From assembly GCF_048771995.1 (NCBI RefSeq), contig NC_133026.1, forward strand, positions 106,902,501 through 106,966,500: DNA of 64,000 nt, written 5' to 3'. The notes below the pieces were generated by a model that was not told the DNA's origin, did no database searches, and saw only the letters and a list, made by a program, of their open reading frames with translations. The position numbers and the translations under genes are program-made. Source of the stretch: Taeniopygia guttata. Its lineage: Eukaryota; Chordata; Aves; Passeriformes; Estrildidae. Below, piece after piece: positions 1-11,204 of this stretch (the first letter of the stretch is position 1; every line of letters starts with the position of its first letter).

Positions 1-2266
1 ACCATACCAGATTTTCAAGATGACAGTCTGGGGACCTGTCCCCAGACATCCATGCCCATGTCCATGGATGTATGCAAATCAATGTCATTTTCCCTATCAT
101 TTGCAGAAACCAAACATTTGCTAATAATTTCTTTCAACTCCCTCCTTGACTCAAACAGTAGCTTTATCTAAGACCTGCTAGTAGATGAAATCTTATGAGA
201 CTGTGTAGCTTTTTCAATGCAATTAAAGCTGCCCCCCAAACCTCTGTCATTCTCTGGTCAGATAGGCAGAAAGTTTGCCACTAAAATGAACTCAGTGTGA
301 AGCTTAAGTTCTTAAGAGTCTTTGTAATTTACTAATAAAATTTATTTTTCTGAATGAAAGTATTCATACCAAACTCATTTATAAATTTGCCTCCATTCTT
401 CACTAGCATGTTGCACTTTTTTCCTCATGTGCTTTTTTGAAAATACTAGTACCACTAGTGTGCCATTTTTTCTGTCTATAAATTATCAGTTAATTAACAT
501 ACATCCACAACAGACAAGACAATGCAAATATTGATGCCCAAAGGTTGGTGGATATTTATTTTTGATTTAAATTTACTATATTCAGTTATCTTCCTATAAG
601 GCAAGAGATACTCACTCAGGATTTGAGGTTGAATCCAATACTTACAAGAGCAGAGAATCTAGAGGTCAAACCAAGGTCAAATCCAAGGCAGTTTTCACAT
701 GACTTAGAAGGTTGCACAGTACAAAATCAAAACTTTCAGGAGGTCTTCTTTAATAGTCCTGAGTTGCAAGATGTGCTGTGGAGCCAACAGGAAAACCAGG
801 AGGGATTTCTGACAGGGAAGGTGGGAGTTGAGCACCATCCTGTGTTAAAAGGGGGAGATTTTTGTTCACCTGAGGAGAAACATGCATGGGGGAGGTTCAA
901 TTGCAGATACCCCCTCCCAAACACTCCTGGGTGTTAACACCTGTAGGTCCACCCATGCACAGCAACAGCTCACACAAGTAGCAATGTGTGTGTTTACCTG
1001 TCCAAGGCATCCTTGCAACCTCTCACTGGTGCTCAGCAAATGCATCTCCCCACACCTCATGCTGATGGATGGCTTTTTGCTTCTCCTCATTGCTCCATGG
1101 CCCCAGGAACAGGACAGTTTAAGCTATAGGTACTGCTAGCCTCAGACAGCACAACCCCATGCTTGGGCTGCCCAGTGTACTTTTACCTTTTCCCCTTGGA
1201 ATGGCTTGTCCTGCCGCCAGGAGAGATGTGCAGAACCTGTTGGATTACGCTCCGGCACCATGGAGACTGGAGGTGTTTTTTTTCCTCTTCTGAGGAGAAA
1301 ATTTAGGGAGAATCAAGCAGTGAGGGTACCTAGGAAAAGGTGTGACCTTTCAATTGGGACCCACAATTATTCCTGTGGAAGGACTGAATCTGTACATCAC
1401 ACTTTGCCTTAGATGAAGGAAAAGACAACAGTAGTAGCATTAGTTGTGACCAATGTTTGTGAACAGAGGAAAAGGACATTTTACTTGCATCACTTTCTCA
1501 TCAGGCTGTTTCTTCACCCTACATTGAGGCACTGGAGCAAGACATACCAAACCATTCCAGAAAGAAAGGCATAGGGGACATCTTTATTGTGGAAGGGACT
1601 AGAGATTTTTCCCTATCCATTTTAGAGATGTAGTCTAGTGATGGACTTGGTAGTGTTAGGTTAATTGTTGGACTCGATGATCTTAGAGACTTTAAAATAG
1701 TTCCATGATCCTGTGATTTTTGCAGAGATTTCTCCTCCTCCTGGGATACCCTGGCCCCCCAACTGGGCAAGACAGGCTGCAGGAAGAACTGCATGTTTAG
1801 GTCAGGCAGCACTTGTGGGAGGAGAGGGAAGGGAAGGGTAGAAGGTATCTTTTCCTTTTCAAACCAGAACTGTGGGGTTCTGGACACATCTTCCTCTAGG
1901 ACAAATCACCAATACACATTACACCACATAAAACTGCACCATGCACTCCATTCCTTGGGCTTGGGGACTGCTGGCAAGGCAGGCAGAACAGCAAAACACA
2001 GGTGACTTCAGGAAGCTGTGGGGGCAGAACGAGTTTATAGGTTTGGGAGGCAATAGGCACACACACCTTCCCTGTAACAGATTGCTGGGAACTGGGCAGA
2101 TAACCAGACCCCAGCAGACCCAGAATGGTCATAGCAGTTGCATTGAAATTGCTTCTCAGTACAGACATTAGAATATCCCAGAGCTGCCAGGTTGAAACGG
2201 GTCCATTTTACCAAAAATGAAGACTACCATTGAGACCACAGTATGCAGGTATAATATGCATCCATT
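1..2266. other. Intergenic DNA downstream of CHST9
   Basis: This stretch lies beyond the poly(A) site of the minus-strand sulfotransferase gene. Its open frames are short, overlap on both strands and show no recognisable domain, so I call none as a gene. The only repeat I recognise is a CR1 tail near 1.63-1.72 kb. In mammals AQP4 lies downstream of CHST9; no AQP4-like coding sequence is visible here. Confidence 0.6.
1632..1718 (+). mobile_element. CR1 LINE 3'-end fragment
   Basis: The text reads as a decayed CR1 3' terminus: a 'gttggactcgatgatctta' stretch, then an A/T-altered 'cttttccaa' region, then the 'ccatgatcctgtgatt' tail that matches the short terminal repeat of bird CR1 elements. 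It is 5'-truncated, as most CR1 copies are, and noncoding. The family call is recognition from memory, not a database match. Confidence 0.6.
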
Positions 2267-2273
2267 GTGCATT
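2267..2273. repeat. Target site duplication, left copy (GTGCATT)
   Basis: The seven bases directly outside the LTR match GTGCGTT at 2,745-2,751 except for A versus G. The mismatch is what decay of a methylated CpG would give. One base of ambiguity at the LTR edge would also allow a 6-bp duplication. Confidence 0.6.
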
Positions 2274-2428
2274 TGTTGCCGTGCAAGACCGGCTCTGGGT
2301 GGGCGTCTGCGGGCACGGCGGGAGGAGGGGAGAGGCAGCGGCCGATTTTCCCCCTTCGGCTCTGCGAGGCTCAGTTCTAGTGCGGGAACAGACGAAATGG
2401 CGACACGGGGCTCGGGCGCAAACACGCG

Positions 2429-2434
2429 TTTATT
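2429..2434 (-). terminator. LTR polyadenylation signal AATAAA
   Basis: TTTATT on the plus strand gives AATAAA on the minus strand, about 50 bases after the LTR TATA box, the expected place for the R-region signal. It could act as a backup poly(A) signal for CHST9 read-through transcripts; that use is inference. Confidence 0.6.
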
Positions 2435-2479
2435 GTAGAAGCGTGTTCCCGAGACACCGGGGCACCGACCGAGGGTCGG

Positions 2480-2486
2480 TTATATC
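2480..2486 (-). promoter_or_regulatory. LTR TATA-type box
   Basis: The minus strand reads GATATAACC in an otherwise GC-rich context, upstream of the AATAAA signal. It marks the U3 promoter of the solo LTR. Present activity cannot be judged from the sequence. Confidence 0.5.
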
Positions 2487-2590
2487 CCGTGCCGGGGGTG
2501 GGGGGGAACCTGAGCCGCGGCCAATGGGACGGGGGGCAGGGAAACCCCGGAGACCCTGGGGACAGCGATGGGAAAGGTGGAGGCGGGGCA

Positions 2591-2678
2591 GGGACAGACC
2601 GCGTGGTGAAGGGGAAGGCGGGGGCGGGGGGCAGGGGCCAGACTGCGTGGCGAGGGGGAAGGACAAGGGAACGCAGCA
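2591..2678. repeat. Two-copy ~44-bp tandem repeat in the LTR U3
   Basis: The segment around 'cagaccgcgtgg' (from 2,595) recurs as 'cagactgcgtgg' (from 2,639), each followed by a G-rich tail with 'gggggaagg'-like text. The period is about 44 bp and the copies differ at several bases. GC-box-like GGGCGG/GGGGCGGGG text lies between them. Direct repeats of this kind in U3 are often enhancer repeats. Confidence 0.5.
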
Positions 2679-2744
2679 TCCGGACAAGGGACCACGGGGG
2701 GATGGGGGATGGGGGGGGAAGAAGAGAAAATTACAAATCCCGCA

Positions 2745-2751
2745 GTGCGTT
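2745..2751. repeat. Target site duplication, right copy (GTGCGTT)
   Basis: This is the partner of 2,267-2,273 and differs at one base. It sets the right edge of the solo LTR at 2,744. Confidence 0.6.
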
Positions 2752-3024
2752 AAAATTTTAGTTTTGTTGAATGCAGCAGCTCTCTGAAAGGAGGGTCATA
2801 CTTGTCAATTCCAGTGCATCAATCAAAATGAGGCAGTGGACTGGTCCTTCACAGGCTTACCCAAATCTACTCCGCTCATCAGCTGAGCTGCTGTGTCATT
2901 TTTAGTTTGATACATTTGTATTCAAGAGTGTCCTTCAATAAAAAAGTCAGGTCTAAAATTGGCTACAGTCTAATAGTAATCCAAAAAACAAACCTTGCAA
3001 CTGAGAACACTGTAAACATTCTAA

Positions 3025-3458
3025 AAAATTAGCCAATGATTCTTTATTAATAAGTGACAGAAAGTAAAAATACATTCAAAAGTTTTTTCAAAACCCATTT
3101 CTAAAGCAAACACACCAAAAAAAGAATCATGCCACTCCAAATTTTTTTTTTAAACCATTAAAAGAACATTAGGTAAGCTAATGCAACAGCTGTCTGAGCT
3201 ACTGCTTCCATAATATAATCCATAATGGTAAAAACAGCTTTTCCAGGCATTTTAGTGCAATTTATGCTGTTTGCAGGTCTTTTTTTTCTTTGCATCCTCC
3301 ATAATTTAGTATCAATTGATATCACTCTAGCTTATAAAATCCCCACTAATTCAAGACAACTCTACTTATCAGTAACTTTGTTTCCTTTCAGGGCTAATAT
3401 CAAAGTAGTTGTTTTGAATCCCAACATGATAAGTACCTAATAGAAGCCTGAAGCTATT
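3025..3458 (-). other. CHST9: CHST9 3' UTR (predicted)
   Basis: This runs from the stop codon to about 18 bases past the AATAAA signal at 3,043-3,048. It is AT-rich with no frame of note. On the minus strand the sequence after the signal is rich in G and T ('tgtttacagtgttc' and 'ggtttgttttttgg'), as expected for a downstream cleavage element. The exact end is estimated. Other poly(A) sites further left, including the one in the solo LTR, cannot be ruled out. Confidence 0.6.
3043..3048 (-). terminator. CHST9 polyadenylation signal AATAAA
   Basis: TTTATT on the plus strand reads AATAAA on the minus strand, about 410 bases after the stop codon. A GU-rich stretch follows on the minus strand. It is the only canonical hexamer I found between the stop codon and the LTR. 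Confidence 0.65.
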
Positions 3459-4562
3459 CTAGTGCTCTACAAGTGGTGATGTATAATTGAACATTAAGTA
3501 ATCCAAGTAATAGAAGTCATAGGTCAGCTGTCTCTCCTCCTTAGACAATTCCTTTAAATATTGCCTCACTACTTCTGTACTTGTTCGCTCATCAGAGGAA
3601 TGTCTGTCTTTGAATTTAGGGAACTTCAGATTGGCTGGAGCACCTACCAGCTGCAGAAAGTAATTGGCATCTTCTTCCAGGGTTTCAAACTTTCCTATAA
3701 AATCATAGTTGATGAGGCAGGGATAGCAGAGCTTACTGACTTGCTCCCAGTGAATGTCCATTCCTATGGGCCGGTGGGAATCCAACAAATACTGGATAAA
3801 CTCCTTGAACTTAACTCCCGATCCTGTTTTCAGTGCTTCTTCATCTGCATTATGTCTATACTTTTTTATTATTGCCTTCCCAAATACAGGATGGTAATAG
3901 CTGTTTGGATGTTCAAACTTATCCCTGAAGGCAGACACCAGTCTTTCCATAGGATCGCGTACAAATATAAACTTGGTGTACATGTTCAAGCGTGTGTAGA
4001 TCCCTTTTAGGTCATAACTGTCCAATTTCCTTAGATGTTTTCCATAGTGCACATCATCATGGGAGATGTTGTTTGCTGAAGCAGCGAGTCCACTGAGCAC
4101 CATGAGGACCCTTTTCCAGTTGGAGCAGCCTGCTTTTGGCACTTCACAGTACAAAAGCTTGTGCCTGTCCTCTACGTAAATTCTTGACACCAGGTGCACC
4201 AGATGGGTTTGCAGCTTCTTTCTGCTATTGTGTTTCCCACAGAAGCCCTGAAGGAAGGCCCTGCGCTTTTCCTGGGTGCTGTCTATATCCTGCCACTCAC
4301 CACCCTTGACAAATGTCTTGTTTAATGTGTGCAGAGCAGGAGGTAAATACACCCCTCTGAACCAGCTGAGAGGGGACTCACTCGTCTTCTTCTGCTCAGG
4401 CAGCCGGCTCCTTGAGGAGGCAGCCACCACACCGAAAGGGTCAGCCCTGCCCTGCCAGTGCCTGCTGCTTGAGACAGCCATCTCAGGGTTACTGAGGCCC
4501 ACAGGAGCAATTCTCCTCCATGCTGCTTTCCTTGGCATCCCCAGAGGCTGGAGTGTGAAATC
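3459..4562 (-). CDS. CHST9: Carbohydrate (GalNAc-4-O) sulfotransferase, terminal coding exon (CHST9)
   Basis: This exon encodes 367 residues and ends with TAG at 3,459-3,461. The family (Golgi HNK-1 ST/CHST8-14 group) moves sulfate from PAPS to O-4 of terminal GalNAc on N- and O-glycans. Visible motifs, numbered from the exon start: the 5'-phosphosulfate loop [13 protein letters not shown] (139-151), the 3'-phosphate motif [17 protein letters not shown] (200-216), the family-typical block [16 protein letters not shown] (215-230), [12 protein letters not shown] (271-282), and a C-terminal [15 protein letters not shown]-glycosylation sequons lie at 81 (NKT), 165 (NIS) and 359 (NYT). CHST9 is preferred over CHST8 because of AIIKKYR, GVKFKEF and the ending. 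The catalytic domain is complete. The exon starts at an AG acceptor, and an in-frame TGA lies just upstream at 4,581-4,583, so the start codon, cytoplasmic tail and membrane anchor must come from earlier exons. Residues 1-75 are a poorly conserved stem. Confidence 0.93.
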   Translation of the reverse strand, partial: DFTLQPLGMPRKAAWRRIAPVGLSNPEMAVSSSRHWQGRADPFGVVAASSRSRLPEQKKTSESPLSWFRGVYLPPALHTLNKTFVKGGEWQDIDSTQEKRRAFLQGFCGKHNSRKKLQTHLVHLVSRIYVEDRHKLLYCEVPKAGCSNWKRVLMVLSGLAASANNISHDDVHYGKHLRKLDSYDLKGIYTRLNMYTKFIFVRDPMERLVSAFRDKFEHPNSYYHPVFGKAIIKKYRHNADEEALKTGSGVKFKEFIQYLLDSHRPIGMDIHWEQVSKLCYPCLINYDFIGKFETLEEDANYFLQLVGAPANLKFPKFKDRHSSDERTSTEVVRQYLKELSKEERQLTYDFYYLDYLMFNYTSPLVEH

Positions 4563-4590
4563 CTGCAAACATGGAATGGATCAGAGCTTA
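4563..4590 (-). other. Splice acceptor of the CHST9 terminal exon
   Basis: On the minus strand the sequence reads CTCTGATCCATTCCATGTTTGCAG, then GATTTC. The AG is at 4,563-4,564 and is preceded by a moderately pyrimidine-rich tract. The reading frame of the exon closes at a TGA (4,581-4,583) inside this tract, and no in-frame ATG lies between that stop and the exon, which supports a splice junction rather than a translation start. A second AG 15 bases into the exon (after CTCCAG) is also possible and keeps the same phase 0. Confidence 0.75.
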
Positions 4591-7500
4591 GGTTGCAGCA
4601 GCAGCAAGGATGGTGGGGTGTGTTTGTAACCAAGCCACACCTGGTACTACCAAGTCCCTTTTAAACCATTTGATCAATACACCTAATTTAGGAACAAGCC
4701 GGGCTAATTACTGAAATACATGCTTCTGAAGATTACCTGTTAGCACACAGTAGGTCTTCGTACAAAAATAAATAGCTCAAGTCACACCTCTTATGAAATC
4801 AAAAATGGTTCACATAGAGGGGTTGATAGTCCTGGTAGGGGTGGACAGGCACTTTTCTCTACTGAACACATTTTCCCCTGTGACACCACTGGCACTGGTG
4901 GAGTTGCACGGTCATTGTCTGGAGTGCACTGGCACAATCACAGTTACAGGTGTTGGATCTACTCCCACTACTGAGACTTGGAGCAGCCCTTTTCCCCCAG
5001 TGGTAGTAGGGGACAAAACCAGGGCCCCTAAACAGTTGACATCTGTTGGTTTGAGTAGGGTGTAGTGATAGACCAAATTGTCCCTCCAAAATGGTCCTAC
5101 TCCTACCTGCACACAGAGAGATGATGGAAGTGGATGCACTGGATTGAATGTACGTACAGGTGTCTGTGACACAGATGCCTGCCCCTGAGCTGCTTTCACA
5201 GCTGATAAGGAAAAATAGATGCCTTTGGAGCCTATTCCATCTGACTTATTTAAACATCAACATTTATAACACCAACTAACTAAACATTAACTAGTGACCC
5301 TGCAAAGAATGTGAAAAGATGAGACTTTCCTCCTAAGCATCTCTCTGTATGTCCCCAGCCATTGTGCAATCCACAAACTGCAGGAACAGCTAAGCTTGCA
5401 TCTGTTTTGATGGGTCTTGTATCATGCAAGTTGTGTGAAGAGTTTCTTAAAATACGGGTACTTCTGCTCACTCATTCTTCAGTGGATTCTCATGTGTCTG
5501 CTAAGCCTTGTAGATTTTTTAATCCTGCTAGTAGGCAAGCCTGCTGCATTGGGACACCTCTACAGCTGCTTATTTTCATTACACTTCTGAAGAGGGAGGA
5601 TGCTGATAGATAGGTTTTTAAGCATCTTGTTGCAAGTAACAGAAAAATAGAAAAATGGTTAGGTGGACAGACAAGGACAACTACCTGACTGCTTCCATGA
5701 ACCTAACATTTTTGGAAATCTACATAAAAAGGCTTTTTTAGCATAAACTGATTAAACATTTACTGGAAAGTTGATTTATGGACTGGCAGATCATACATGT
5801 GGATTTGGGGGATGATAAAGTTCATAGACCAATTCACATAAAGGTATTAAAAATTCAGAGGAATAATGTAAGAAATGGTAATGAAGGGAACACAATTTGA
5901 ATTCCAGTTTGAAAAAAGCCTATGAAAAAATAAGTAGTTCCAAGAAAAGTTAGCATATGTTGCAGTGGAATAATTTCCCATAACAGAAACAAACCCAGGG
6001 GATCAGGCTTTTCTGTACTGCTGCAAGCCACTGACAAGCAGGTCTTTATGCCATTGAACTGATTTTTGTATTGGTGAAAACAAATAAAAGAAGAAAGTTG
6101 TGCAGGACTTCTATGCCTGTGAGAGAGAAGGCATGTTGGTGTTTTTAGAGATGCAAGAGGATACTTGAATTCATTGGATTTGATGTGGTCACATTTTCTA
6201 ATATATTTTAAAAAATGTATTCTGTCTAATATTTTATTCTTTAAAACAAATGAAATGTATGTGTCTAGAGATTTATCCCTTCTGCCCTAGGATGGAAATA
6301 ATTCAGGAGATAAGTCAGTGTGTAACAACAGAAAGCAGTGCTAGTAATAAACCAGGGTATGACTATGAGCCCAATGGGAGTTTCAGCATCACAGTGAATG
6401 GCAAAGTGCCATTCTTACAACTGCAGAACCACAGACTTACAAATAATTTAAATGTTTTTACCTTAAAAGGGAAACCTGGAACTCAAGAAGGTGAGGTGAA
6501 AAATACAGGGGACTCAGAAACCAACTACACAATATAAGGCTCAACAGAAGTATGAATAAAATAATGACAGTGCTAAAGTAAATAAAGGTTGTAAGTTCAT
6601 CAATGCAACTCCAGTGATTTTCAAAATTTAGAAGACAGTCTCCAATGATACATGGCTGTACTGGTGTTCCCCAGTGCAGAGAAAACTCAGGAGAGGGCAG
6701 TACCTCATGACTTCCCATGGTATGGCACCTGAATTTAGCAGCCCATTTTTGTGCAGAGAAACTTAAACCATCTGAATTTCAAACTAAAGCCACTAAAATG
6801 AGCCTGATACTTCAAAGGAAAGTTCAGCCTTTTCAAGCCATCCTGTCATCCTGAACTGGTGGAAGATGCCCTAGCTTCACTAGAACAGGAGAGAAAAGGA
6901 CAGACTGAAAGGTGTGTGTGGTCTTGATTTTGTTCCTTTTCAAAGAGTCTGCCTGGAATCCAGGACAAGCCTCAAGGGTAACCCAAGATGATACCAGAGG
7001 AGGGTTGTATTTTAGTTGCAGAAACTATGAATACAGCTGTAGGAATCACTACTAAAATATTTTTGTGTGATTAAAAACTTCAGAGAAGGATGGACAGAAC
7101 TATTCCGAGAAATCTCAGTACCACCATAAAGGAACAACATATGCATAGTGGGAGGCAGTTGGAAAGAGGCTCCTTCCTAGTGAGATGAGGTAAAAGGAGA
7201 AAGAATCACTTAGCAAAAAAGACCCAAACAGAAAGCAAGATACAAAAATAACCTCCAAAAGAAAACCAAAATCAAACCAAACCAAAACCCTCACAGGCCT
7301 ACCTCTCCATCCCTAAGCCAAATAAAAAACCCCAAACAAGACCCCAAAACTCTAGGGCCAAAGAAATGATACAGGAAGATCTGAGGACCAAGAAGTTATC
7401 TGAATCTGTAAAATATTATTAGTTGCTTTCCTGTTCCCCTTCTCTCTGAGACACTTATCCCACTTAAGTTGGCTAATATATGTTTCTATGGTCTCAATGA

Positions 7501-9506
7501 GGGATAGTACCCTTGCAATAAATGCTGGCTGTAACTTGCTCTAAGAATAGGAATGGATAGTGATATTTTCCAAAAGCATAAATGGCTGGTACATTGCTAT
7601 GGAAGTTTTCTCAAAAAAAAATTAAAAAAAAAAAGAAGAAAGAAACCAAACACTTCTATACACTTGCCTGAGTAACTAGGTTAGTACCTAATAAAGGTGA
7701 GATGAATGAAAAGATGAATCAAGCTTTATTTTTGATAAGAAATATTTAACCAGACAGTTTTCTTAGGAAACTAAGATAAATTGTTTAATAGTTAGTGTCA
7801 TGTTCCTTAAGCAAAGCTGCCTGACAGTCTGACACTTATCTGCATGAAAGAGCTGAAAGCCACACACTCTGAAAGGATTTAAATATTTTATGACACCAGT
7901 TTTAAATATAGAGAGCTGCCTTCCTTGGCTTGTTCTTGGTGTCAGTGATTTTTTGTTGCACATTTTATGACACTTTAAAGATCTGAACATCTCCACGTTA
8001 AATCTTTTTTTTTTTTTTCCACAGCAATAACAGGTAAACAAAAACTTGCAAAACCAATAAACACTTAAAAAAAAATCCATGTCCATATGTCCATGTCCAT
8101 CCATATCCATCCAGTCCATCCCACAAGCTGCTGAGCATTGTTGTTCTGAAAAACAGCTGGACATAAACCAACAACAAGCAGCATGCAGGCAATGTCAGAC
8201 ACTGACTCAGGATCCAGATCTTCTGCTGCAGACAGCCTTTACCAAACTCTTTGGGCCAAGTATCCAAGGACAGGAATGTCCACTTATGGCTTTCCAAAGA
8301 GCTGATAAGTTTGGGAACCAGCTGACTGGCATGGGAGATGGACTCCATGGTTAATTGAAAAATACAAGGCTGTCCTTAAGGAATGCTGACAGCCTGTGGA
8401 GGAGGCTGCACACATTTAGTCTGAGAAATAAAACCCAGGGAAGTGTTGCACCTTTGCCAGTAATAGTGCAAACTGTCCTCTGTTTGCATGAACACATTTG
8501 AAAGGAAGTTAAGAAGTGGACATGAGCCCAATTTAGAAGAGTAGAAGGTCTCACTTTTGCTAGGCGGGAACAGAAAACATATTTAAAAATATGTTAAATT
8601 CAAAGGAAAAATTGAATTTAATAGAGTGTTTTTGTGTTGTGTGGCTACTGGCAGGCAACTCAGTAAAGCTGTTGAAACAAAAGGCATTTTAGAGTCCTTA
8701 ATGGATTCATGGATTTTTTTTTTTTTTAAACATTTTTATTGCTGGAGATTCCCTGCTCCTCCCCATTCAAAAAAGGATTTATTCTCACTGTAAAAATAAG
8801 TAGCCAATACCTTCTTTTATACACATCTTTTCCTTTAATACCTTCACAAGCCACTGAGGTAGAAGAGATTGACCACTGCCAAGAATGGTTAAAACTCATC
8901 CAATTATGCTTTGTGGTGATTTTACAATGCATGGGTGGGATCTCATCTAGGCAGTTTGCAATTAGAGCAACTCACCATGCAAAAAGATAATGATGTATTG
9001 GAAAGGCTGATATTCCAGGGCTGATTTACAAAAAATTAATGGCCTGCAGTGCGAACAGTGCTGTGTTTCCTCAATGCCTTAGTCCTGGATACTCAGTTTT
9101 ACTAACAAGAATAATAAAATTAAATAAGCCCAACAGAAACATAGGATGAAGAATAGTAAAGGAAATAAATATTCTCTTTTCTTGTGCTTTTCTCTGCTGC
9201 CAATTTACCTGTTTATCTAGGATCTCTCTGTAGAAAATTGACAGAGTAATTTAAGACAAGGTTCATTTTCCAGTTCACACTCAGACCCTATAATGATCAA
9301 GGTGCATATAGAGATGAGTCTCTTAATTTAGCTGAAGGCAGCTTAGATACTGAAGGACTATAAAACAAACATCCTCTTACTTGGCTGGTAGGTATCTGTG
9401 AGTCTTTGAAAACTTTGGAACCAGTAGTTTCAGCCTAAAACCTCAAGTTTTTCACATAATAGTTGGATGGGGATCTGAGCAAACTGTTTTAGTTCAAATG
9501 TTCCTG
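4591..9506. other. Intron block without recognisable genes
   Basis: The sequence is AT-rich and unique-looking. It holds short A/T runs (near 7,612-7,640, 8,006-8,019 and 8,717-8,729) and a small CCAT-type minisatellite at 8,075-8,121. The segment 4,790-5,240 is more GC-balanced and matches nothing I recognise. Open frames are below 140 codons with no family features. Confidence 0.5.
8075..8121 (+). repeat. Degenerate TCCATG/TCCA simple repeat
   Basis: Repeated 'tccat', 'gtccat' and 'atccat' units run for about 47 bases with irregular spacing. In translation it gives a spurious MDMDGHGHMDMD run on the minus strand, which is an artefact of the repeat. Confidence 0.7.
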
Positions 9507-9580
9507 CTTGTTGCAGGGGGACTGGACTAAGTGACCTCTGAAAGGTCCCTTCCAATTCAAACTGTTCTTTGATTCTGTGA
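9507..9580 (+). mobile_element. CR1 LINE 3'-end fragment
   Basis: The text 'gcagggggactggactaagt', 'gacctctgaaaggtcccttcc' and then 'tttgattctgtga' is the standard CR1 3' terminus, including the short terminal repeat. It is severely 5'-truncated and noncoding, in plus orientation, opposite to the host gene. Confidence 0.8.
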
Positions 9581-10678
9581 AAATTGTTGGGCACATTTAG
9601 AAGAATCTCTTAATCAGAGGACCATGATTGTGGCAGATAGCTCAGACTTGGTATGCAGTTTAAATGTGAGGGAAATTTTGCATTTTCAGCAAGCCAGTGA
9701 AGCCTGGATCTGTTACTACCTCACCTCAGATGTACAAACATGAAGAGCTGTACTTGTATGTGCAAAATTTCTTAAGCCTGCTAAAAGGAGAGGTTATCCT
9801 AACTTCTTCTTTGCTAGAAGATTATTTGGAAAACATAATTCAGAATAACCAGACTTCTCTACTCCTACTATGCTACCTGAGCTAAGATGTAAATATGCTT
9901 AGAACTCTCTCATGTCAGAGCAGTTGTTTAGTAATGTTGCTGACCTAAACAAACTCCCACAGTATTTCCCAATGGAGAGACTATTCAGGCTGCTCTCAAA
10001 GTGACAGAAAATATTTGCTGATGAGGTGCTTCACCTTCTGTGCAGTGGAGATAAACCTCTTGATTCATCACTTGTGCTTGTATCAGCCACTCCAAAGATA
10101 ATAGGCACCACTAACCCCTCACCTCCCAGCAGAGCCATGAATTTTTGGCTTATCTAATTTATTCAGGGCATATCACTGATGCTACATTCCTCAAAAGCCA
10201 GAGGCAAGACCTTACTGCCACAGACACCACATTTTCCTATGAGATGTGTATTCCTAAAACACATGTATTTGTACCAAGCATCTCTAAGATTACTTAACAG
10301 GTTGAGGGGAAAAAGAATAAGAAAAAAGAGTATACAAGATGCTCAGAACTTCCTTCAAAGACTAAGAAGCAGACTTCATAGCTTGTAGCTGAATTACAAT
10401 TAGGTTCAAAGGGGATCCTTGTGAACTCTGAGCCAGACACAAAATAGATTAACTGATCATAGTAAGGAAAATAATACTGCAGGTAAATTTTAATTAACAG
10501 ACACCAGTAATTTTAAATACTGCTTTTCAAAACACAGCTTTGTAAATCAGTGACTATTGCCTCTAGAATCTGTTAACAGAAAGTCCAGCATCTCATTGCA
10601 CAGTGACTTGGAGTTATGGCAAGGATACAGGCCAAGACAATGAAGAAGAAGGAAAGGACAGAGGGAAAGAGAGGTGTG

Positions 10679-10738
10679 TTTTTTTTTTTTTGTGGTTTTT
10701 TTTTTTTTTGTTTTTTTTTTGTTTTGTTTGTTTTTTTA
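10679..10738 (+). repeat. T-rich tract
   Basis: Four T runs are separated by single G or GTGG interruptions over about 60 bases. It is low-complexity DNA. The KKKK-rich or FFFF-rich frames it creates are not genes. Confidence 0.85.
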
Positions 10739-11190
10739 ATGGTGTGGGCAAGTGTCAGTGATTGGTGTGGAAAAAATTTGAAGGGAAACCCCCAGTTCAG
10801 AGATGGTTTTGGAGAACAACCCAAGGCCCACAGGCATTGGGAAAGTGGAGAGGCCCAATGGAGTAAGCTAAACAGTAACATTATCACAAGTATAGTAGAG
10901 TACATACTAAGGAGACAGGAGAAATCCATTTGTCTTTGGCTGAGACCTCATAGACACCCAACTCCTGGCTTTGCACCAGCCTTCCCTCCTCTCCCTGCCC
11001 TGTCTTGATCTACAGAAAGCAGAAAGTCATGCTAATGAGGCAAGACAGTCTGCACGAGCCACTTCCACAAGCTGATTCACACGGACTGCAACTTGCATGA
11101 AGGCAATTAACCTCTAATTGACTTGCCAATTCTTGATCAAATCCGGAATTAACTCCCTCCTGTTTTCACAGTCAAAGCATTTGGATTCTC

Positions 11191-11204
11191 CAAAGCATGC
11201 TTTG
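11191..11204. repeat. Perfect 14-bp palindrome
   Basis: CAAAGCATGCTTTG is its own reverse complement. A related 'caaagcat' lies 18 bases upstream at 11,173. It may be chance; no function is claimed. Confidence 0.6.

Larger units (their letters stand above)
2274..2744 (-). mobile_element. GC-rich solo LTR of an endogenous retrovirus
   Basis: This 471-bp block is far richer in G+C and CpG than its surroundings. Read on the minus strand it begins TGCGGG and ends GCAACA, so it has TG...CA ends. It is bracketed by a near-perfect 7-bp duplication. In the right order on the minus strand are a C-rich U3 with GC boxes, a TATA-type box (2,480-2,486) and an AATAAA signal about 50 bases further on (2,429-2,434). 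That is LTR architecture with a short R region. No internal retroviral genes flank it, so it is a solo LTR left by recombination between two LTRs. The family is not identified. It lies on the same strand as CHST9, about 280 bp past its poly(A) site. Confidence 0.75.

Noticed and set aside
2230..2787. 185-codon G/R-rich frame and its overlapping P/S-rich minus-strand frames
   Set aside because: They arise from the GC-rich solo LTR, where stops are rare by composition.
3561..4010. 149-codon plus-strand frame
   Set aside because: It is a shadow of the CHST9 exon on the opposite strand and has no features of its own.
4566..4568. TTG at the left end of the sulfotransferase frame as a translation start
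   Set aside because: It lies inside the TTTGCAG splice acceptor; the first two codons of that frame are intron, and a eukaryotic TTG start is not expected.
7763..8164. 133-codon minus-strand frame with MDMDGHGHMDMD
   Set aside because: The run is made by a CCAT-type simple repeat and the rest has no recognisable feature.
10573..11008. K-rich and F-rich frames of 118 and 130 codons
   Set aside because: Both are driven by the T-rich tract at 10,679-10,738.
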